The notes: a model not told the origin generated them from the letters alone. Shown: positions 9,398 to 18,919, counted from the first letter of the stretch. The stretch is DNA of 33,333 nucleotides from Pelagibacteraceae bacterium AG-349-L23 (GCA_003281045.1 QCDD01000006.1:1-33333); one strand, 5' to 3'. Numbers and translations are program-made.

Positions 9398-9703
9398 CTA
9401 CCAACTTGATTTAACTAAACCTGGTATCTTTCCTTGCAGACCTAATTGTCTTAATGCAATTCTAGATATTTTTAATTTTCTATAAACTCCGTGAGGTCTC
9501 CCAGTGATCTGACATCTATTCATCACTCTTACTTTTGCAGAGTTTCTAGGTAATTTTGATAATTTTTGTTGCGCTTTAAATCTTTCCTCTAAAGAGAGTT
9601 TTTTATTCATAACAATCTTTTTTAACTTTTGCCTTTTTTTAAATAGCCTGTCCGATAATTTTATTCGTTTATTGTTTTTATTTATTGAGCTTAATTTAGC
9701 CAT
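9398..9703 (-). CDS. rpsN: 30S ribosomal protein S14 (zinc-free type)
   Basis: S14 helps assemble the small-subunit head. The 101-residue length and the absence of a CxxC...CxxC zinc motif put it in the C- form found in most proteobacteria. The conserved C-terminal half reads [20 protein letters not shown] (about 53-72) and ends [14 protein letters not shown]. It starts one base after the rplE stop, in the usual rplE-rpsN-rpsH order. Confidence 0.97.
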   Translation of the reverse strand: MAKLSSINKNNKRIKLSDRLFKKRQKLKKIVMNKKLSLEERFKAQQKLSKLPRNSAKVRVMNRCQITGRPHGVYRKLKISRIALRQLGLQGKIPGLVKSSW

Positions 9704-9704
9704 T

Positions 9705-10259
9705 TTAGTTATCTCCTTTTTTAATAAATGGAAAATTTAATTTTTCTAAAAGAGCAAAACTATGCTCTTTACTTTTAGCTGAAATTACAATCACAATATC
9801 AATACCACGAACCTTATCAGCACGATCAAAACTTACCTCAGGAAATATGATATGTTCTTTAACACCAAACGTGTAATTTCCAAATTTATCAAAACCATTT
9901 GCAGACAGGCCTCTAAAATCTTTAATTCTTGGTAAAGCTATATTCACAAGTCTATCTAAAAATTCATACATTTTATCTTTTCTAAGTGTTACCTTTAGGC
10001 CAGCATTTGACCCTTTTCTTGTTTTAAAATTTGCAACTGACTTTTTAAATTTGGTGACCACAGGTTTTTGACCTGTTATTTTTCCTAAATCATCCTCACA
10101 AGACTTTAATATTTTTGAGTCATTTCCATCTAAACCCAAGCCCATATTTAAAACAATTTTTTCAATTTTTGGACCCATGTACAAATTTTTAAAACCAAAT
10201 TGAGATTTTAATGCTGGTTGTATTTCTTTATAATAAAGTTCTTTCAATCTCGGAGTCAT
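9705..10259 (-). CDS. rplE: 50S ribosomal protein L5
   Basis: L5 binds 5S rRNA and contacts the small-subunit head. The 184-residue product has the family N-terminus [15 protein letters not shown], the segment KIVLNMGLG (about 34-42), [20 protein letters not shown] (about 58-77) and [19 protein letters not shown] in the C-terminal third. Its ATG shares one base with the rplX stop. Confidence 0.98.
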   Translation of the reverse strand: MTPRLKELYYKEIQPALKSQFGFKNLYMGPKIEKIVLNMGLGLDGNDSKILKSCEDDLGKITGQKPVVTKFKKSVANFKTRKGSNAGLKVTLRKDKMYEFLDRLVNIALPRIKDFRGLSANGFDKFGNYTFGVKEHIIFPEVSFDRADKVRGIDIVIVISAKSKEHSFALLEKLNFPFIKKGDN

Positions 10260-10507
10260 TATTTTTTAGCTTCTGTTTTTTTAGTTTTTGTTTTTTCGTC
10301 AATTAGTTTTAAATTTGATAAATGAATAAAACTTTCCTTTGAAAAAATTCCACCTTTTTTTTCTTTAGTTGTTTTTACGTGTCTCTTTACCATATTAATA
10401 TCTTTAACTTTTGCTCTGTTGTTTGGTCTATCAATTTCAATTACTTCACCTTCTTTTTTTTTATCTCTGCCTGATAAAATTCGAACTTTTAAACCTTTTT
10501 TAATCAT
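10259..10507 (-). CDS. rplX: 50S ribosomal protein L24
   Basis: L24 initiates large-subunit assembly and later sits near the tunnel exit. The 82-residue product has the N-terminal KOW domain ([19 protein letters not shown], 4-22) and the [14 protein letters not shown] loop. It is about 20 residues shorter than E. coli L24, with a Lys/Thr-rich tail replacing the usual C-terminal strand region. It is coupled by one-base overlaps to rplN before it and rplE after it. Confidence 0.95.
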   Translation of the reverse strand: MIKKGLKVRILSGRDKKKEGEVIEIDRPNNRAKVKDINMVKRHVKTTKEKKGGIFSKESFIHLSNLKLIDEKTKTKKTEAKK

Positions 10508-10875
10508 TACAAAACCTCTGGGGCTAATGAAATTATTTTCATTTGCCCTTTATTTCTTAATTCTCTAGTTACTGGACCAAAAATTCTAGTTCCAACTGGT
10601 TCACCTTTATCATCAACAAGAACAGCCGCATTATTATCAAATTTTACTTTTGAGCCGTCATCTCTATGAATTCCTTTTTTAACTCTCACCACCACCGCTT
10701 TATGAACTGATCCTTTTTTTACTTTTCCCTTGGGGATTGCCTCTTTAACCGCAATCACTATCGTGTCTCCTATGCTTGCATATCTTCTTTTTGATCCACC
10801 TAAAACTTTAATACATTCAATTTTCTTTGCTCCAGTGTTATCAGCTACATTTAATTCTGTTTGGACCTGTATCAT
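10507..10875 (-). CDS. rplN: 50S ribosomal protein L14
   Basis: L14 contacts 16S rRNA at an inter-subunit bridge and is the docking site of the silencing factor RsfS. The 122-residue product is typical: [20 protein letters not shown] (8-27), the [16 protein letters not shown] region (about 50-65) and the C-terminus [10 protein letters not shown]. The length equals the usual 122-123. It shares one base with the stop of rpsQ. Confidence 0.98.
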   Translation of the reverse strand: MIQVQTELNVADNTGAKKIECIKVLGGSKRRYASIGDTIVIAVKEAIPKGKVKKGSVHKAVVVRVKKGIHRDDGSKVKFDNNAAVLVDDKGEPVGTRIFGPVTRELRNKGQMKIISLAPEVL

Positions 10876-11111
10876 TATTTTGTGTTCTCCATTACTTGAA
10901 ATTTCTTATTTTTTGAGAAAGGTTTGCTCTCAATGATTGATACCTTATCACCTGTTTTAAATTTATTATTTTCATCATGGGCATTATATTTTTTTCTCAC
11001 TTTGATTACTTTTTTTAATAATGGATGAGAATATTTTCGTTCAACTAAAACAGTTATAGTTTTGTTAGGTTTATCACTTACAACCACACCTGTTAATATT
11101 TTCTTAGGCAT
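10875..11111 (-). CDS. rpsQ: 30S ribosomal protein S17
   Basis: S17 is a primary 16S rRNA-binding protein of the small-subunit body. The 78-residue OB-fold product reads [19 protein letters not shown] at the start, with the conserved [19 protein letters not shown] (about 33-51) and [18 protein letters not shown] segments. Its start overlaps the 3' end of rpmC by 8 bases; its stop overlaps the rplN ATG by one. Confidence 0.97.
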   Translation of the reverse strand: MPKKILTGVVVSDKPNKTITVLVERKYSHPLLKKVIKVRKKYNAHDENNKFKTGDKVSIIESKPFSKNKKFQVMENTK

Positions 11112-11295
11112 TTAATTTTCCTTTTAATATTGTTTTTAATCTAGCAATTGTTTTTTTTGTTTCACTAATTTTTGCAGGATTTGTAATCTGTGAATTCATC
11201 TTTTGAAATCTAAAATTGAATAAATCTTTTTTAAATTTATCGATGTTTTTTATAATTTGATCTTTTGATAGTTTTTTAATTTCTTGTTTTTTCAT
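11104..11295 (-). CDS. rpmC: 50S ribosomal protein L29
   Basis: L29 lies by the peptide exit tunnel and contributes to the docking site of trigger factor and SRP. I use the ATG at 11295 (63 residues, [14 protein letters not shown]...), one base after the rplP stop. An in-frame TTG at 11304 would add three residues, but it lies inside rplP and the family begins MK-x-E. The family pattern [16 protein letters not shown] (about 25-40) and [11 protein letters not shown] near the end are visible. The 3' end overlaps rpsQ by 8 bases. Confidence 0.95.
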   Translation of the reverse strand: MKKQEIKKLSKDQIIKNIDKFKKDLFNFRFQKMNSQITNPAKISETKKTIARLKTILKGKLNA

Positions 11296-11296
11296 A

Positions 11297-11707
11297 TTAG
11301 GCAAATCTCTTTATAGTTTTTGTTTTAATTGGCAATTTTGCAGATGCTTTATATAACGCTTCTTTGGCTATTTGTTCTGAAACACCATCTACTTCAAATA
11401 AAATTCTTCCTGGTTTTACACGACATGCATAGAATTCTGGAGAACCTTTTCCTTTACCCATACGTACTTCAATGGGTTTTTTAGAAACTGGAATATTTGG
11501 AAAAATTCTTGTCCAAACTCTTCCTTGTCTTTTCATGTGTCTTGTTAGAGCAACCCTAGCAGCCTCTATCTGTTTACCAGTGACCCTATCAGGAGATAGT
11601 GCTTTTAAAGCGTAGGCACCATAATTAATAAAATTTGCCCTTGAAGCAGTTCCATGAATTCTACCTTTATGAGCTTTTCTCCATTTTGTTCTAACTGGCT
11701 GTAGCAT
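11297..11707 (-). CDS. rplP: 50S ribosomal protein L16
   Basis: L16 organises the A-site region of the large subunit. The 136-residue length is standard. Motifs visible are [16 protein letters not shown] (4-19), the loop [19 protein letters not shown] (about 52-70) and [20 protein letters not shown] (about 82-101); the Arg in RMGKGKG corresponds to Arg81, the site of YcfD hydroxylation in E. coli. It begins directly after the rpsC stop. Confidence 0.98.
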   Translation of the reverse strand: MLQPVRTKWRKAHKGRIHGTASRANFINYGAYALKALSPDRVTGKQIEAARVALTRHMKRQGRVWTRIFPNIPVSKKPIEVRMGKGKGSPEFYACRVKPGRILFEVDGVSEQIAKEALYKASAKLPIKTKTIKRFA

Positions 11708-12388
11708 TTATTGTTTTCCCTCTTTAGGTGTAACTTTATTTGTTTCTTGACTAAATTCTTTAGCAAAGACTTCACCTTTATAAATCCAAACTTTTATTCC
11801 AATTATTCCATAAGTCGTAAGTGCTTCTGCCTCCGCATAATCAATATCTGCTCTTAATGTGTGCGATGGTATGCTGCCATCTCTTAACCATTCAGTTCTA
11901 GCAATCTCATTTCCACCCAATCTTCCGCTCACTGAAACTTTAATTCCTTTAGCACCTAATCTTAAACAAGACTGCATTGCTCTTTTCATTGCTCTTCTAT
12001 AAGAAATTCTTTTAACTAATTGTTGAGCAATATTTTCAGCAACTAGATAAGCGTTTGTTTCAGGTTTTTTAACTTCTTTAATATTTAAAGTAACCTCATT
12101 AGAGGTAAATTTGGATAAATTATTTTTTATCTTATCAATATCACTACCTTTTTTTCCAATAACAAAACCTGGTCTAGAAGTGTAAATTGTAACATAACAT
12201 TTGTTTGCTGTTCTTTCGATCATCACTTTTGAAACCCCAGAATTAATTACATTTTTTTTGATATATTCTCTTATTTTAAAATCTTCTATGAGATAATTAC
12301 CAAAATCTTTCTTTTTAGCGTACCAAACAGAGTCCCAACCTCTGTTAACACCTAATCTAAAACCTACCGGATTAACTTTTTGTCCCAT
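11708..12388 (-). CDS. rpsC: 30S ribosomal protein S3
   Basis: S3 lines the mRNA entry channel of the small-subunit head and has helicase activity with S4 and S5. The start is taken at the ATG at 12388 (226 residues, [18 protein letters not shown]), which matches the family exactly. An upstream in-frame extension of 14 codons runs deep into rplV and is rejected. The start is inside rplV (17-base overlap) and has GGAGAG just before it. The KH domain GxxG loop appears as VIGKKGSD (about 75-82), and the C-terminal domain contains [20 protein letters not shown]. Confidence 0.97.
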   Translation of the reverse strand: MGQKVNPVGFRLGVNRGWDSVWYAKKKDFGNYLIEDFKIREYIKKNVINSGVSKVMIERTANKCYVTIYTSRPGFVIGKKGSDIDKIKNNLSKFTSNEVTLNIKEVKKPETNAYLVAENIAQQLVKRISYRRAMKRAMQSCLRLGAKGIKVSVSGRLGGNEIARTEWLRDGSIPSHTLRADIDYAEAEALTTYGIIGIKVWIYKGEVFAKEFSQETNKVTPKEGKQ

Positions 12389-12770
12389 GACTCTCCATTT
12401 TTTTTGCCTCTGATAAAATAATTGTAACACTTGAATAAGGTTTTAAAATTGGTGCAGCTCTTCCTTTTGCTCTAGGTCTAAACCTCTTCATAGTAATTTT
12501 CTTTCCACAATAAGCTTCTTTAACAACAAGTTTATCAATATCATACTGAAAATTATTTTCTGCATTTGCAACAGCAGATGAAATAGTCTTTCTGATATCA
12601 CGAGTAATTCTTTTTTCTGAAAACTGGAGGTCTCTAATAGCTAACTCTACTTTCTTCCCAACTATACCTTTTAAAATAGGATTAAGTTTTCTTACACTTG
12701 ATCTAATATTGTTATTAATAGATTTCACTACTTTTTCTTTTTTTTTCACTAATTTCTTTTTTTTACTCAT
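12372..12770 (-). CDS. rplV: 50S ribosomal protein L22
   Basis: L22 has a long beta-hairpin that lines the peptide exit tunnel and binds near the macrolide site. The 132-residue product has the globular core [19 protein letters not shown] (about 26-44) and the tunnel hairpin with [20 protein letters not shown] (about 93-112), with no change that suggests macrolide resistance. It has an extra Lys-rich N-terminus of about 20 residues, encoded by runs of eight and nine A. The 3' end overlaps rpsC by 17 bases. Confidence 0.96.
   Translation of the reverse strand: MSKKKKLVKKKEKVVKSINNNIRSSVRKLNPILKGIVGKKVELAIRDLQFSEKRITRDIRKTISSAVANAENNFQYDIDKLVVKEAYCGKKITMKRFRPRAKGRAAPILKPYSSVTIILSEAKKMESHGTKS
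12391..12396 (-). promoter_or_regulatory. Ribosome binding site deciding the rpsC start
   Basis: On the minus strand GGAGAG lies inside the last codons of rplV, with its GGAG core four bases before the ATG at 12388. It supports that ATG over the longer upstream frame and suggests re-initiation by ribosomes finishing rplV. Confidence 0.7.
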
Positions 12771-12772
12771 AA

Positions 12773-13072
12773 TTATTTCTTAGCCTCTGCCTCAGCAGGT
12801 TTTGCTTTTTTATCTGCAGGTGTATGACCAAAAAAAGTTCTTGTTGGTGCAAATTCACCTAACTTATGACCAACCATGTCTTCAGATATGGTAATGGGTA
12901 TAAATTTTTTTCCGTTATAAATCAAAAAACTAACTCCAACAAAATCTGGAATTATTGTTGATTTTCTTGACCAAGTCTTGATAGGAATTTTTTTTGGATC
13001 AGTCTTATATTTATCAACTTTTTTTATCAAGCTTTCTTCCACAAAAGGTCCTTTCCATACTGCTCTAGCCAT
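12773..13072 (-). CDS. rpsS: 30S ribosomal protein S19
   Basis: S19 sits in the small-subunit head next to S13 and touches the A-site finger. The 99-residue product has [19 protein letters not shown] at the N-terminus, the core [20 protein letters not shown] (about 35-54), and [19 protein letters not shown] (about 65-83). The last ten residues form an Ala/Lys/Glu tail. It shares one base with the rplB stop (TAATG). Confidence 0.98.
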   Translation of the reverse strand: MARAVWKGPFVEESLIKKVDKYKTDPKKIPIKTWSRKSTIIPDFVGVSFLIYNGKKFIPITISEDMVGHKLGEFAPTRTFFGHTPADKKAKPAEAEAKK

Positions 13073-13911
13073 TATTTTGTATCCTTCCTTTTGTTTCTTC
13101 TCTTAACAATGTATTTATCAGTTCTCTTATTGTCTCTTGTTTTCAATCCTTTTGCTGATTGTCCTTTAGGAGAAACTGGATGTCTTCCACCTGCTGATTT
13201 ACCTTCTCCACCACCATGTGGGTGATCTACTGGATTTTTAACAACACCTCTAGTGTGAGGTCTTCTTCCTAACCATCTTGATCGTCCTGCTTTACCAATT
13301 TTGATATTTTTTTGATCAGGATTACTTAATACACCAATAGTTGCCAATGATCTTGAATCGATTTTTCTAACTTCACCTGATGCTAGTTTAATCAAACTAT
13401 AATTCCCATCTAATCCACTAATCGTAACAGAAGTTCCAGCAGATCTAGCAATTTTACCTCCAGCACCTGGTTGTATTTCAACATTGTGAATATCTATACC
13501 AACTGGAATGTCCTGCAACGGCATGCAATTTCCAACTTTTATTTCTTTTTTTGATCCATTTTCAACTTTATCACCTACTTTTATTTTTTGTGGTGCAAGA
13601 TAATACGCATGTGAATCATCATCAAATTTTACTAACATAATGTAACAAGATCTGTTTGGATCATATTCAATTCTTTCCACTATTGCAGGCATATCAAATT
13701 TTTTTCTATAGAAGTCGACATGTCGATACATTTTTTTATGTCCACCAGCTCTATTGATAGATGTAATATGACCATTGTTGTTTCTCCCCTTCATTGCATT
13801 TTTTGGTGAAACTAAAGATTTAAACGGTTTACCTTTCCAAAGACCAGTTCTATCAACAAGAATTGTTCCTCTAGTAGATTTTGTATATGGTTTAAATGTT
13901 TTTAATGCCAT
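13072..13911 (-). CDS. rplB: 50S ribosomal protein L2
   Basis: L2 is among the most conserved large-subunit proteins, needed for subunit association and peptidyl transfer. The 279-residue product has the typical start [15 protein letters not shown] and the [17 protein letters not shown] motif; the first His is residue 230 and the essential His of HGGG is 232. Conserved [12 protein letters not shown] is at about 149-160. It follows rplW by one base and shares one base with rpsS. Confidence 0.98.
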   Translation of the reverse strand: MALKTFKPYTKSTRGTILVDRTGLWKGKPFKSLVSPKNAMKGRNNNGHITSINRAGGHKKMYRHVDFYRKKFDMPAIVERIEYDPNRSCYIMLVKFDDDSHAYYLAPQKIKVGDKVENGSKKEIKVGNCMPLQDIPVGIDIHNVEIQPGAGGKIARSAGTSVTISGLDGNYSLIKLASGEVRKIDSRSLATIGVLSNPDQKNIKIGKAGRSRWLGRRPHTRGVVKNPVDHPHGGGEGKSAGGRHPVSPKGQSAKGLKTRDNKRTDKYIVKRRNKRKDTK

Positions 13912-13912
13912 T

Positions 13913-14206
13913 TTAAATTCCAGTTGTTAAATCAATACTTTGACCTTTTTTAAGTGTTATAATTGCTTTTTTAAAACCAGAGACTTTAACTTTTCTTCCT
14001 CTGGTTAATTTAGTTCTACTTTGTTTATTTATAATATTTACTTTTGTAACATTTACTTTAAAGATTTTTTCAATATTACTTTTAATATTTTTCTTATTTG
14101 CTTTTGATGGTACCTTAAATACAATCTTATTTTGTTCTGATAAATTTGTTGACTTTTCAGTTACTAATGGAGATAAAATTTTGTCATATAAATGTATCTT
14201 TTCCAT
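13913..14206 (-). CDS. rplW: 50S ribosomal protein L23
   Basis: L23 is the main docking protein for trigger factor and SRP at the tunnel exit. I favour the ATG at 14206 (97 residues, MEKIHLYDKILSPLVTEKST), one base after the rplD stop. An in-frame ATG three codons earlier (14215) also exists, but a GAGGT sequence lies directly against it, whereas the same GAGGT is 9 bases from 14206, a workable Shine-Dalgarno distance. The family core VTEKSTNLSEQNKIVFKV and the basic loop SRTKLTRGRKVKVSGFKKA are present. Confidence 0.93.
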   Translation of the reverse strand: MEKIHLYDKILSPLVTEKSTNLSEQNKIVFKVPSKANKKNIKSNIEKIFKVNVTKVNIINKQSRTKLTRGRKVKVSGFKKAIITLKKGQSIDLTTGI

Positions 14207-14207
14207 C

Positions 14208-14831
14208 TTAAGCATACCTCTTTTCTAATTCTTTTACGGATGTTTCAGTAAATACAACCTTTTCAAACTTGACGATATCAAATGCACTAAAATGATTAAT
14301 GTCTGTTACTTTAATATTTGGAATATTTCTAATTGATTTCTCAACATTATCTTTTGAGTTTTTGTCTAGGATTATTATTGAATTTGATATTTGAAACTTC
14401 TTTAAAATTAAGTTCATCTCTTTAGTCTTTTTTATCTTAGAGCTAAAATCGCTAAAAATTAAAAGATTATTATTCTTTATCTTATCACTGATTAAAGATG
14501 CTATACTTTGTTTTTTTTCACTCTTATTTAATTTTCTTTTTTTATATGATAGCTCTCCTTTAGGGCCATGAGCTATACCACCACCAACAAAGATTGGAGC
14601 TTTTCTACTTGCGTGTCTAGCATTACCTGTTCCTTTTTGTGCATAAATTTTTGATGTTGGACCTGAGACTTCGTTTTGTTGCTTAGTTTTTGCGTGCCTA
14701 CCTTTATAGTTAGCATTAGTCTTATATAAAACTGTATTCACTAATCTCTTATTAATCTTGGCTGAAAAAATCTTATCTAAGACCTCAATAGAACTTTTTT
14801 TACCATCTAAATTAATTTTATCGACTTTCAT
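14208..14831 (-). CDS. rplD: 50S ribosomal protein L4
   Basis: L4 has a long loop reaching the peptide tunnel constriction opposite L22. The 207-residue product shows the loop motif QKGTGNARHASRKAPIFVGG (about 65-84), then GGGIAHGPKGELSYKKRKLNK-type residues, all typical. In E. coli L4 also represses its own operon via a leader before rpsJ; no such leader can exist here because fusA and rpsJ are one base apart. Its ATG shares one base with the rplC stop. Confidence 0.97.
   Translation of the reverse strand: MKVDKINLDGKKSSIEVLDKIFSAKINKRLVNTVLYKTNANYKGRHAKTKQQNEVSGPTSKIYAQKGTGNARHASRKAPIFVGGGIAHGPKGELSYKKRKLNKSEKKQSIASLISDKIKNNNLLIFSDFSSKIKKTKEMNLILKKFQISNSIIILDKNSKDNVEKSIRNIPNIKVTDINHFSAFDIVKFEKVVFTETSVKELEKRYA
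14216..14220 (-). promoter_or_regulatory. Ribosome binding site deciding the rplW start
   Basis: GAGGT on the minus strand lies inside the last codons of rplD, 9 bases before the ATG at 14206 and immediately against the alternative ATG at 14215. The spacing favours the shorter L23. Confidence 0.6.
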
Positions 14832-15541
14832 TATTTTTTCTTTTTCTCTGGTGTTTTCTTCGCTAATTCAGCAGCTTTATGTTTTTCACTAATAGTCATT
14901 TTTTTTATATTTTTAACTGAACCTTTTACTAGAATTTCAGAGTTTTTTGCTCCTGGGATAGAACCTTTTAAATATAGAAGCTCATTTTCTAGATCCGTTT
15001 TGATAATTTCAATGTTTTGCATGGTTCTTAATTTATCTCCCATATGTCCAGCCATTTTTTTTCCTTTAAACACCTTACCAGGATCTTGTCTTTGACCTGT
15101 TGAACCGTGTGATCTATGTGAAATTGAAACACCGTGAGTAGCTCTTAAACCACCAAAATTGTGTCTTTTCATGGCGCCAGCGAAACCTTTTCCAATCGTT
15201 TTTGATCTTGTGTCTACAAATTTAACATCTTTAAAAATCTCTAATCCAAATTCATTTCCCTCTTTGTAATTTTCGATGTTTTGAACTCTATATTCTTTAA
15301 GTTTCCTTTTAGCTTCAGTATTTCTTTTTGAAAAATAACCTTTCATAGCCTTTGTTAGTTTTGAGTTTTTGATTTTCCCGTACCCAAGTTGAACTGCAGT
15401 GTAACCTCTTTTTTCTTTATCTATTACTTGGATTACTCTAGCTTTTTCCATTTTTAATACAGTAACTGGCACCAACTGGCCAGATTTATAAAATTCTCTA
15501 GTCATTCCAATTTTTTTTCCTAATAAAGCAATCTCGTTCAT
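14831..15541 (-). CDS. rplC: 50S ribosomal protein L3
   Basis: L3 is an early assembly protein whose finger reaches the peptidyl transferase centre. The 236-residue product starts MNEIALLGKKIGMTREF and holds the family segment KGFAGAMKRHNFGGLRATHG (about 118-137) followed by SHRSHGSTGQRQDPGKVFKG (about 141-160). The Gln in GSTGQRQDPG aligns with the Gln methylated by PrmB in E. coli. The C-terminus is a Lys-rich tail. It starts two bases after rpsJ. Confidence 0.98.
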   Translation of the reverse strand: MNEIALLGKKIGMTREFYKSGQLVPVTVLKMEKARVIQVIDKEKRGYTAVQLGYGKIKNSKLTKAMKGYFSKRNTEAKRKLKEYRVQNIENYKEGNEFGLEIFKDVKFVDTRSKTIGKGFAGAMKRHNFGGLRATHGVSISHRSHGSTGQRQDPGKVFKGKKMAGHMGDKLRTMQNIEIIKTDLENELLYLKGSIPGAKNSEILVKGSVKNIKKMTISEKHKAAELAKKTPEKKKK

Positions 15542-15543
15542 AA

Positions 15544-15852
15544 TTATATCTTAATCTCCACATCGACACCTGATGCTAAATCTAATTTCATTAAAGCCTC
15601 AACAGTCTGTGGTGTTGGCTCAATTATATCAATTAATCTTTTATGAGTTCTTGACTCAAATTGTTCTCTACTTTTTTTATCAATATGAGGAGATCTTAAA
15701 ACTGTATATCTTTCAATTCTAGTTGGTAATGGAATTGGACCTTTTATTGTAGCCCCAGTTCTTTTAACAGTATTAACAATCTCTTCAGTTGAAGCATCTA
15801 AAATCTTATTGTCGTAAGCTCTGAGTTTAATTCTAATATTCTGTTTTTCCAT
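15544..15852 (-). CDS. rpsJ: 30S ribosomal protein S10
   Basis: S10 is a small-subunit head protein and also, as NusE, a partner of NusB and NusG in antitermination and transcription-translation coupling. The 102-residue product shows [20 protein letters not shown] (6-25), [20 protein letters not shown] (about 38-57) and [12 protein letters not shown] (about 65-76). It starts one base after the fusA stop, so the str and S10 groups are joined directly, with no tufA copy in between. Confidence 0.98.
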   Translation of the reverse strand: MEKQNIRIKLRAYDNKILDASTEEIVNTVKRTGATIKGPIPLPTRIERYTVLRSPHIDKKSREQFESRTHKRLIDIIEPTPQTVEALMKLDLASGVDVEIKI

Positions 15853-15853
15853 T

Positions 15854-17932
15854 TTAGCCTGCTATTTTTTTTGTTACTTCATCTTGAACGTTTTGTGGCA
15901 CTTTTGCGTAATGATCAAAAAACATTGAATATTGTGCACGTCCTTGTGACATTGATCTTAAGCTATTAATGTATCCAAACATATTTGCTAAAGGCACCAT
16001 TGCAGTTATTACAGTTGCATTACCTCTTTGTTCTTGAGTACTTATTTGTCCTCTTCGACTATTTAGGTCTCCAATAACATCACCCATATAGTCTTCGGGC
16101 GTTACTACCTCAACTCTCATGACTGGCTCTAATAATTTTAAACCACCTTTTGTACAAGCATCTTTAAAACATGCTCTACTTGCGAGTTCAAAAGCTAATA
16201 CGCTAGAGTCAACATCGTGATGTAAACCATCTAAAATTGTAACTTTATAATCAATCATTGGAAATCCTGCTAAAATTCCACCATCTGATACTGTTTCTAT
16301 ACCTTTTTCCACACCAGGAATGAATTCTTTTGGAATAGCTCCACCTTTGATTTTACTTTCAACAGCTCTCCCCTTACCAGGTTCTTGCGGTTCTACTAAT
16401 AATTTGACTTTTGCGAATTGTCCTGCGCCACCACTTTGTTTTTTATGAGTGTATTCTACTTCTGATGAGTTTTCTATTGTTTCTCTGTATGCTACTTGTG
16501 GAGCTCCAACATTTGCTTCAACTTTAAATTCTCTTTTCATTCTATCAACAATGATATCTAAGTGTAATTCACCCATTCCCTTAATAATTGTTTGTCCAGA
16601 TTCTTCATCAGATGAAACTCTAAATGAGGGATCTTCTTTAGCTAATCTACCCAAAGCTTCTCCCATTTTTTCTTGGTCAGCTTTTGTTTTTGGTTCAACA
16701 GCAATCTCAATTACTGGATCAGGAAATTCCATAGGTTCTAGAAGGACTGGATTATCTTTATCACATAACGTGTGACCAGTAATGGTATTTTTCAAACCAG
16801 CTAGTGATACAATATCACCTGCATTAGCTTCCTTAATGTCTTCTCGAGAGTTAGCATGCATTAACAACATCCTACCGACTCTTTCTTCTTTTTCTTTTGA
16901 TGAATTGTATACAGCCGTTCCTGTTTTTATTGTGCCTGAATAAATTCTAATAAATGTTAAAGATCCAACAAATGGGTCATTTGCTACCTTAAATGCTAGC
17001 GCAGAAAATGGTGCACTATCATCAAATTTCATTTCAATTTCATCCTCTGATCCCAATTTAGTTCCTTTAATTGAACCAATATCAATAGGGCTTGGAAGAT
17101 AGTTAATCACTGCATCAAGTAGTGGTTGAACACCTTTATTTTTAAAAGCTGAACCAGTTAATACAGGAACAAAATCAAAATTTAATGTCCCTTTTCTTAT
17201 ACATTTAATTAAATCTTCTTCTTTAATTTCTTCACCATTTAGATAAGACTCCATCAGTTTTTCGTCTTGCTCAACGGCCATTTCGACTAATTCTGTTCGA
17301 TATTTTTGAGAGATTTCTTTAAGATCTTCTGGGATTTCCTTATATTCCCATTCAGCACCTAGAGCCTCATTTTTCCAAACCTGCGCTTTCATCTTTACAA
17401 GGTCAACAACACCAGTTAAAGAAGCTTCAATACCGATTGGTACTTGAATGACCAATGGTTTTGCACCTAATCTGTCTTTAATCATATCTACACATCTAAA
17501 AAAGTCTGCGCCAGTTCTATCTAACTTATTTACAAAACAAATTCTCGGTACTTTGTATTTATCAGCTTGTCGCCATACTGTTTCTGATTGAGGTTCTACA
17601 CCTGCTACACCATCAAATACTGCAACCGCACCATCAAGTACTTTAAGTGATCTTTCTACCTCAATGGTAAAATCTACGTGACCTGGTGTATCGATAATAT
17701 TAATTCTATGGTCTTGCCAGAAGCAGGTTGTTGCTGCTGATGTAATTGTAATGCCTCTTTCTTGTTCTTGTTCCATCCAATCCATGGTAGCTGCACCATC
17801 ATGAACTTCACCAATTTTATGACTTTTACCTGTATAATATAAAATTCTTTCAGTTGTGGTTGTTTTACCTGCATCAATGTGGGCCATAATCCCGATGTTT
17901 CTATATTTGTCTAATGTGTGAGATCTAGCCAT
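15854..17932 (-). CDS. fusA: Translation elongation factor G
   Basis: EF-G is the GTPase that drives translocation and, with RRF, ribosome recycling. The 692-residue protein has the P-loop AHIDAGKTT (17-25), the switch [10 protein letters not shown] segment (about 80-87), the NKLD specificity motif near 137-140, and domains II-V with normal length. Domain IV includes the [15 protein letters not shown] segment and the loop GLHHDVDSS. It follows rpsG by 6 bases. It resembles a single canonical EF-G, not a split or EF-G2 type. Confidence 0.98.
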   Translation of the reverse strand: MARSHTLDKYRNIGIMAHIDAGKTTTTERILYYTGKSHKIGEVHDGAATMDWMEQEQERGITITSAATTCFWQDHRINIIDTPGHVDFTIEVERSLKVLDGAVAVFDGVAGVEPQSETVWRQADKYKVPRICFVNKLDRTGADFFRCVDMIKDRLGAKPLVIQVPIGIEASLTGVVDLVKMKAQVWKNEALGAEWEYKEIPEDLKEISQKYRTELVEMAVEQDEKLMESYLNGEEIKEEDLIKCIRKGTLNFDFVPVLTGSAFKNKGVQPLLDAVINYLPSPIDIGSIKGTKLGSEDEIEMKFDDSAPFSALAFKVANDPFVGSLTFIRIYSGTIKTGTAVYNSSKEKEERVGRMLLMHANSREDIKEANAGDIVSLAGLKNTITGHTLCDKDNPVLLEPMEFPDPVIEIAVEPKTKADQEKMGEALGRLAKEDPSFRVSSDEESGQTIIKGMGELHLDIIVDRMKREFKVEANVGAPQVAYRETIENSSEVEYTHKKQSGGAGQFAKVKLLVEPQEPGKGRAVESKIKGGAIPKEFIPGVEKGIETVSDGGILAGFPMIDYKVTILDGLHHDVDSSVLAFELASRACFKDACTKGGLKLLEPVMRVEVVTPEDYMGDVIGDLNSRRGQISTQEQRGNATVITAMVPLANMFGYINSLRSMSQGRAQYSMFFDHYAKVPQNVQDEVTKKIAG

Positions 17933-17938
17933 AATATT

Positions 17939-18409
17939 TTACCACCTAAAGTGCGCAAAAGCCTTATTAGACTCTGCCATTTTATGTACATCCTCTTTTT
18001 TCTTTACAGCTGCACCTTTTTTTTCATATGCATCATAAAGTTCATTAAAAATTTTATCAGACATATGTTTATCTTTTCTTTTTCTTGCTGAATCAATAAG
18101 CCATCTGATAGCTAAAGCTTGTGCTCTTTTACTTTTAACTTCAACTGGAACTTGATAGGTAGCCCCACCTACTCTTCGTGATCTTACTTCTACAGTGGGT
18201 TTAATATTATTGATTGCTTCATTAAAAATATTGATAGGTTCATCTTTGGACTTAGTTTTAATCTTTTCAATTGCATCATAAACTATTTTAGCAGCTACAC
18301 CTCTTTTGCCATCGTACATAATATTATTTATTAACTTAGGGATAATTGTGGAATTAAATTTTGGATCAGGAACAATATTTTTTTTAGGTTGTGTTTTTTT
18401 TCTAGACAT
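17939..18409 (-). CDS. rpsG: 30S ribosomal protein S7
   Basis: S7 nucleates the small-subunit head and contacts E-site tRNA. The 156-residue product begins MSRKKTQPKKNIVPDPKFNS and contains VEVRSRRVGGATYQVPVEV (about 73-91) and the RALAIRW-like stretch (here AQALAIRWLI, about 95-104). It starts one base after rpsL, so the S12-S7 intercistronic region that carries the S7 feedback site in E. coli is missing. Confidence 0.98.
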   Translation of the reverse strand: MSRKKTQPKKNIVPDPKFNSTIIPKLINNIMYDGKRGVAAKIVYDAIEKIKTKSKDEPINIFNEAINNIKPTVEVRSRRVGGATYQVPVEVKSKRAQALAIRWLIDSARKRKDKHMSDKIFNELYDAYEKKGAAVKKKEDVHKMAESNKAFAHFRW

Positions 18410-18410
18410 A

Positions 18411-18782
18411 CTATTTACCTTTTTTTGTTCCGTACAAAGATCTTCTTTTTTTTCTATTTGCCACTCCTTGAGTGTCTAAGTTACCTCTTAAAATGTGATA
18501 ACGTACACCTGGTAAATCTTTTACTCTACCACCTCTAATTAATACGACAGAGTGTTCTTGAAGATTATGACCTTCCCCAGGTATATAAGCAGTCACTTCA
18601 AAACCATTTGATAATCTCACCCTAGCAACTTTTCTTAAAGCTGAATTAGGTTTTTTTGGAGTTGTTGTATAAACTTTTACACAAACACCTCGCTTTAAAG
18701 GTTGTTTTTGTAATGCAGGAACTTTGTTCCTAGCAATAGGTTTAGTTCTTTTTTTTCTTAACAACTGGTTTATAGTCGGCAT
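18411..18782 (-). CDS. rpsL: 30S ribosomal protein S12
   Basis: S12 forms part of the decoding centre. The 123-residue product starts [13 protein letters not shown] and has Lys43 in [13 protein letters not shown] and Lys88 in GRVKDLPG. These are the unmutated residues whose changes give streptomycin resistance elsewhere, so a sensitive form is inferred. Asp89 is the residue methylthiolated by RimO in other bacteria. rpsL follows the longest protein-gene spacer of the block (166 bases), which holds a strong promoter candidate and a hairpin-containing leader of about 100 bases. Confidence 0.98.
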   Translation of the reverse strand: MPTINQLLRKKRTKPIARNKVPALQKQPLKRGVCVKVYTTTPKKPNSALRKVARVRLSNGFEVTAYIPGEGHNLQEHSVVLIRGGRVKDLPGVRYHILRGNLDTQGVANRKKRRSLYGTKKGK

Positions 18783-18816
18783 ATCTGTAATTTTTATAAT
18801 TGTTTATTTTTGAATG

Positions 18817-18836
18817 AAATAACTGACAGGTTATTT
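18817..18836 (-). promoter_or_regulatory. Leader hairpin 2 upstream of rpsL
   Basis: A perfect 7-base inverted repeat, AAATAAC / GTTATTT, encloses a 6-base loop in the predicted 5' leader of rpsL, 34 bases before its ATG. No U-run follows, so it is not an intrinsic terminator. A role in leader regulation or mRNA stability is inferred only. Confidence 0.4.
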
Positions 18837-18847
18837 GTGGCAGCGTT

Positions 18848-18868
18848 TAGTGTCTAAAGTTAACACTA
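18848..18868 (-). promoter_or_regulatory. Leader hairpin 1 upstream of rpsL, with an overlapping alternative
   Basis: On the minus strand TAGTGT and ACACTA form a perfect 6-base stem around a 9-base loop. The same bases can instead pair as TTTAG-ACA-CTAAA (18846-18858), so the two stems exclude each other. It starts roughly 17 bases after the predicted transcription start. Such mutually exclusive pairing can occur in regulatory leaders but also by chance in AT-rich DNA. Confidence 0.4.
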
Positions 18869-18891
18869 CATTCCAACCAAAAAATATCGCC

Positions 18892-18919
18892 AAAATACTT
18901 ATTAATTTAATTTTGTCAA
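18892..18919 (-). promoter_or_regulatory. Candidate sigma-70-type promoter for rpsL and downstream genes
   Basis: A perfect TTGACA -35 (18914-18919) is followed after 16 bases by TATTTT (18892-18897) on the minus strand. It lies 30 bases after the rpoC stop and about 110 bases before rpsL, giving a leader of about 100 bases. No terminator is seen between the rpoC stop and this promoter, so transcription from the upstream rpoBC group could read through. Confidence 0.55.

Noticed and set aside
11296-11304. TTG start for L29
   Set aside because: An ATG three codons later gives the family N-terminus and sits one base after the rplP stop.
12389-12430. Longer S3 start (14 extra codons)
   Set aside because: It runs into rplV, while MGQKVNP at 12388 is the universal S3 N-terminus and has GGAGAG before it.
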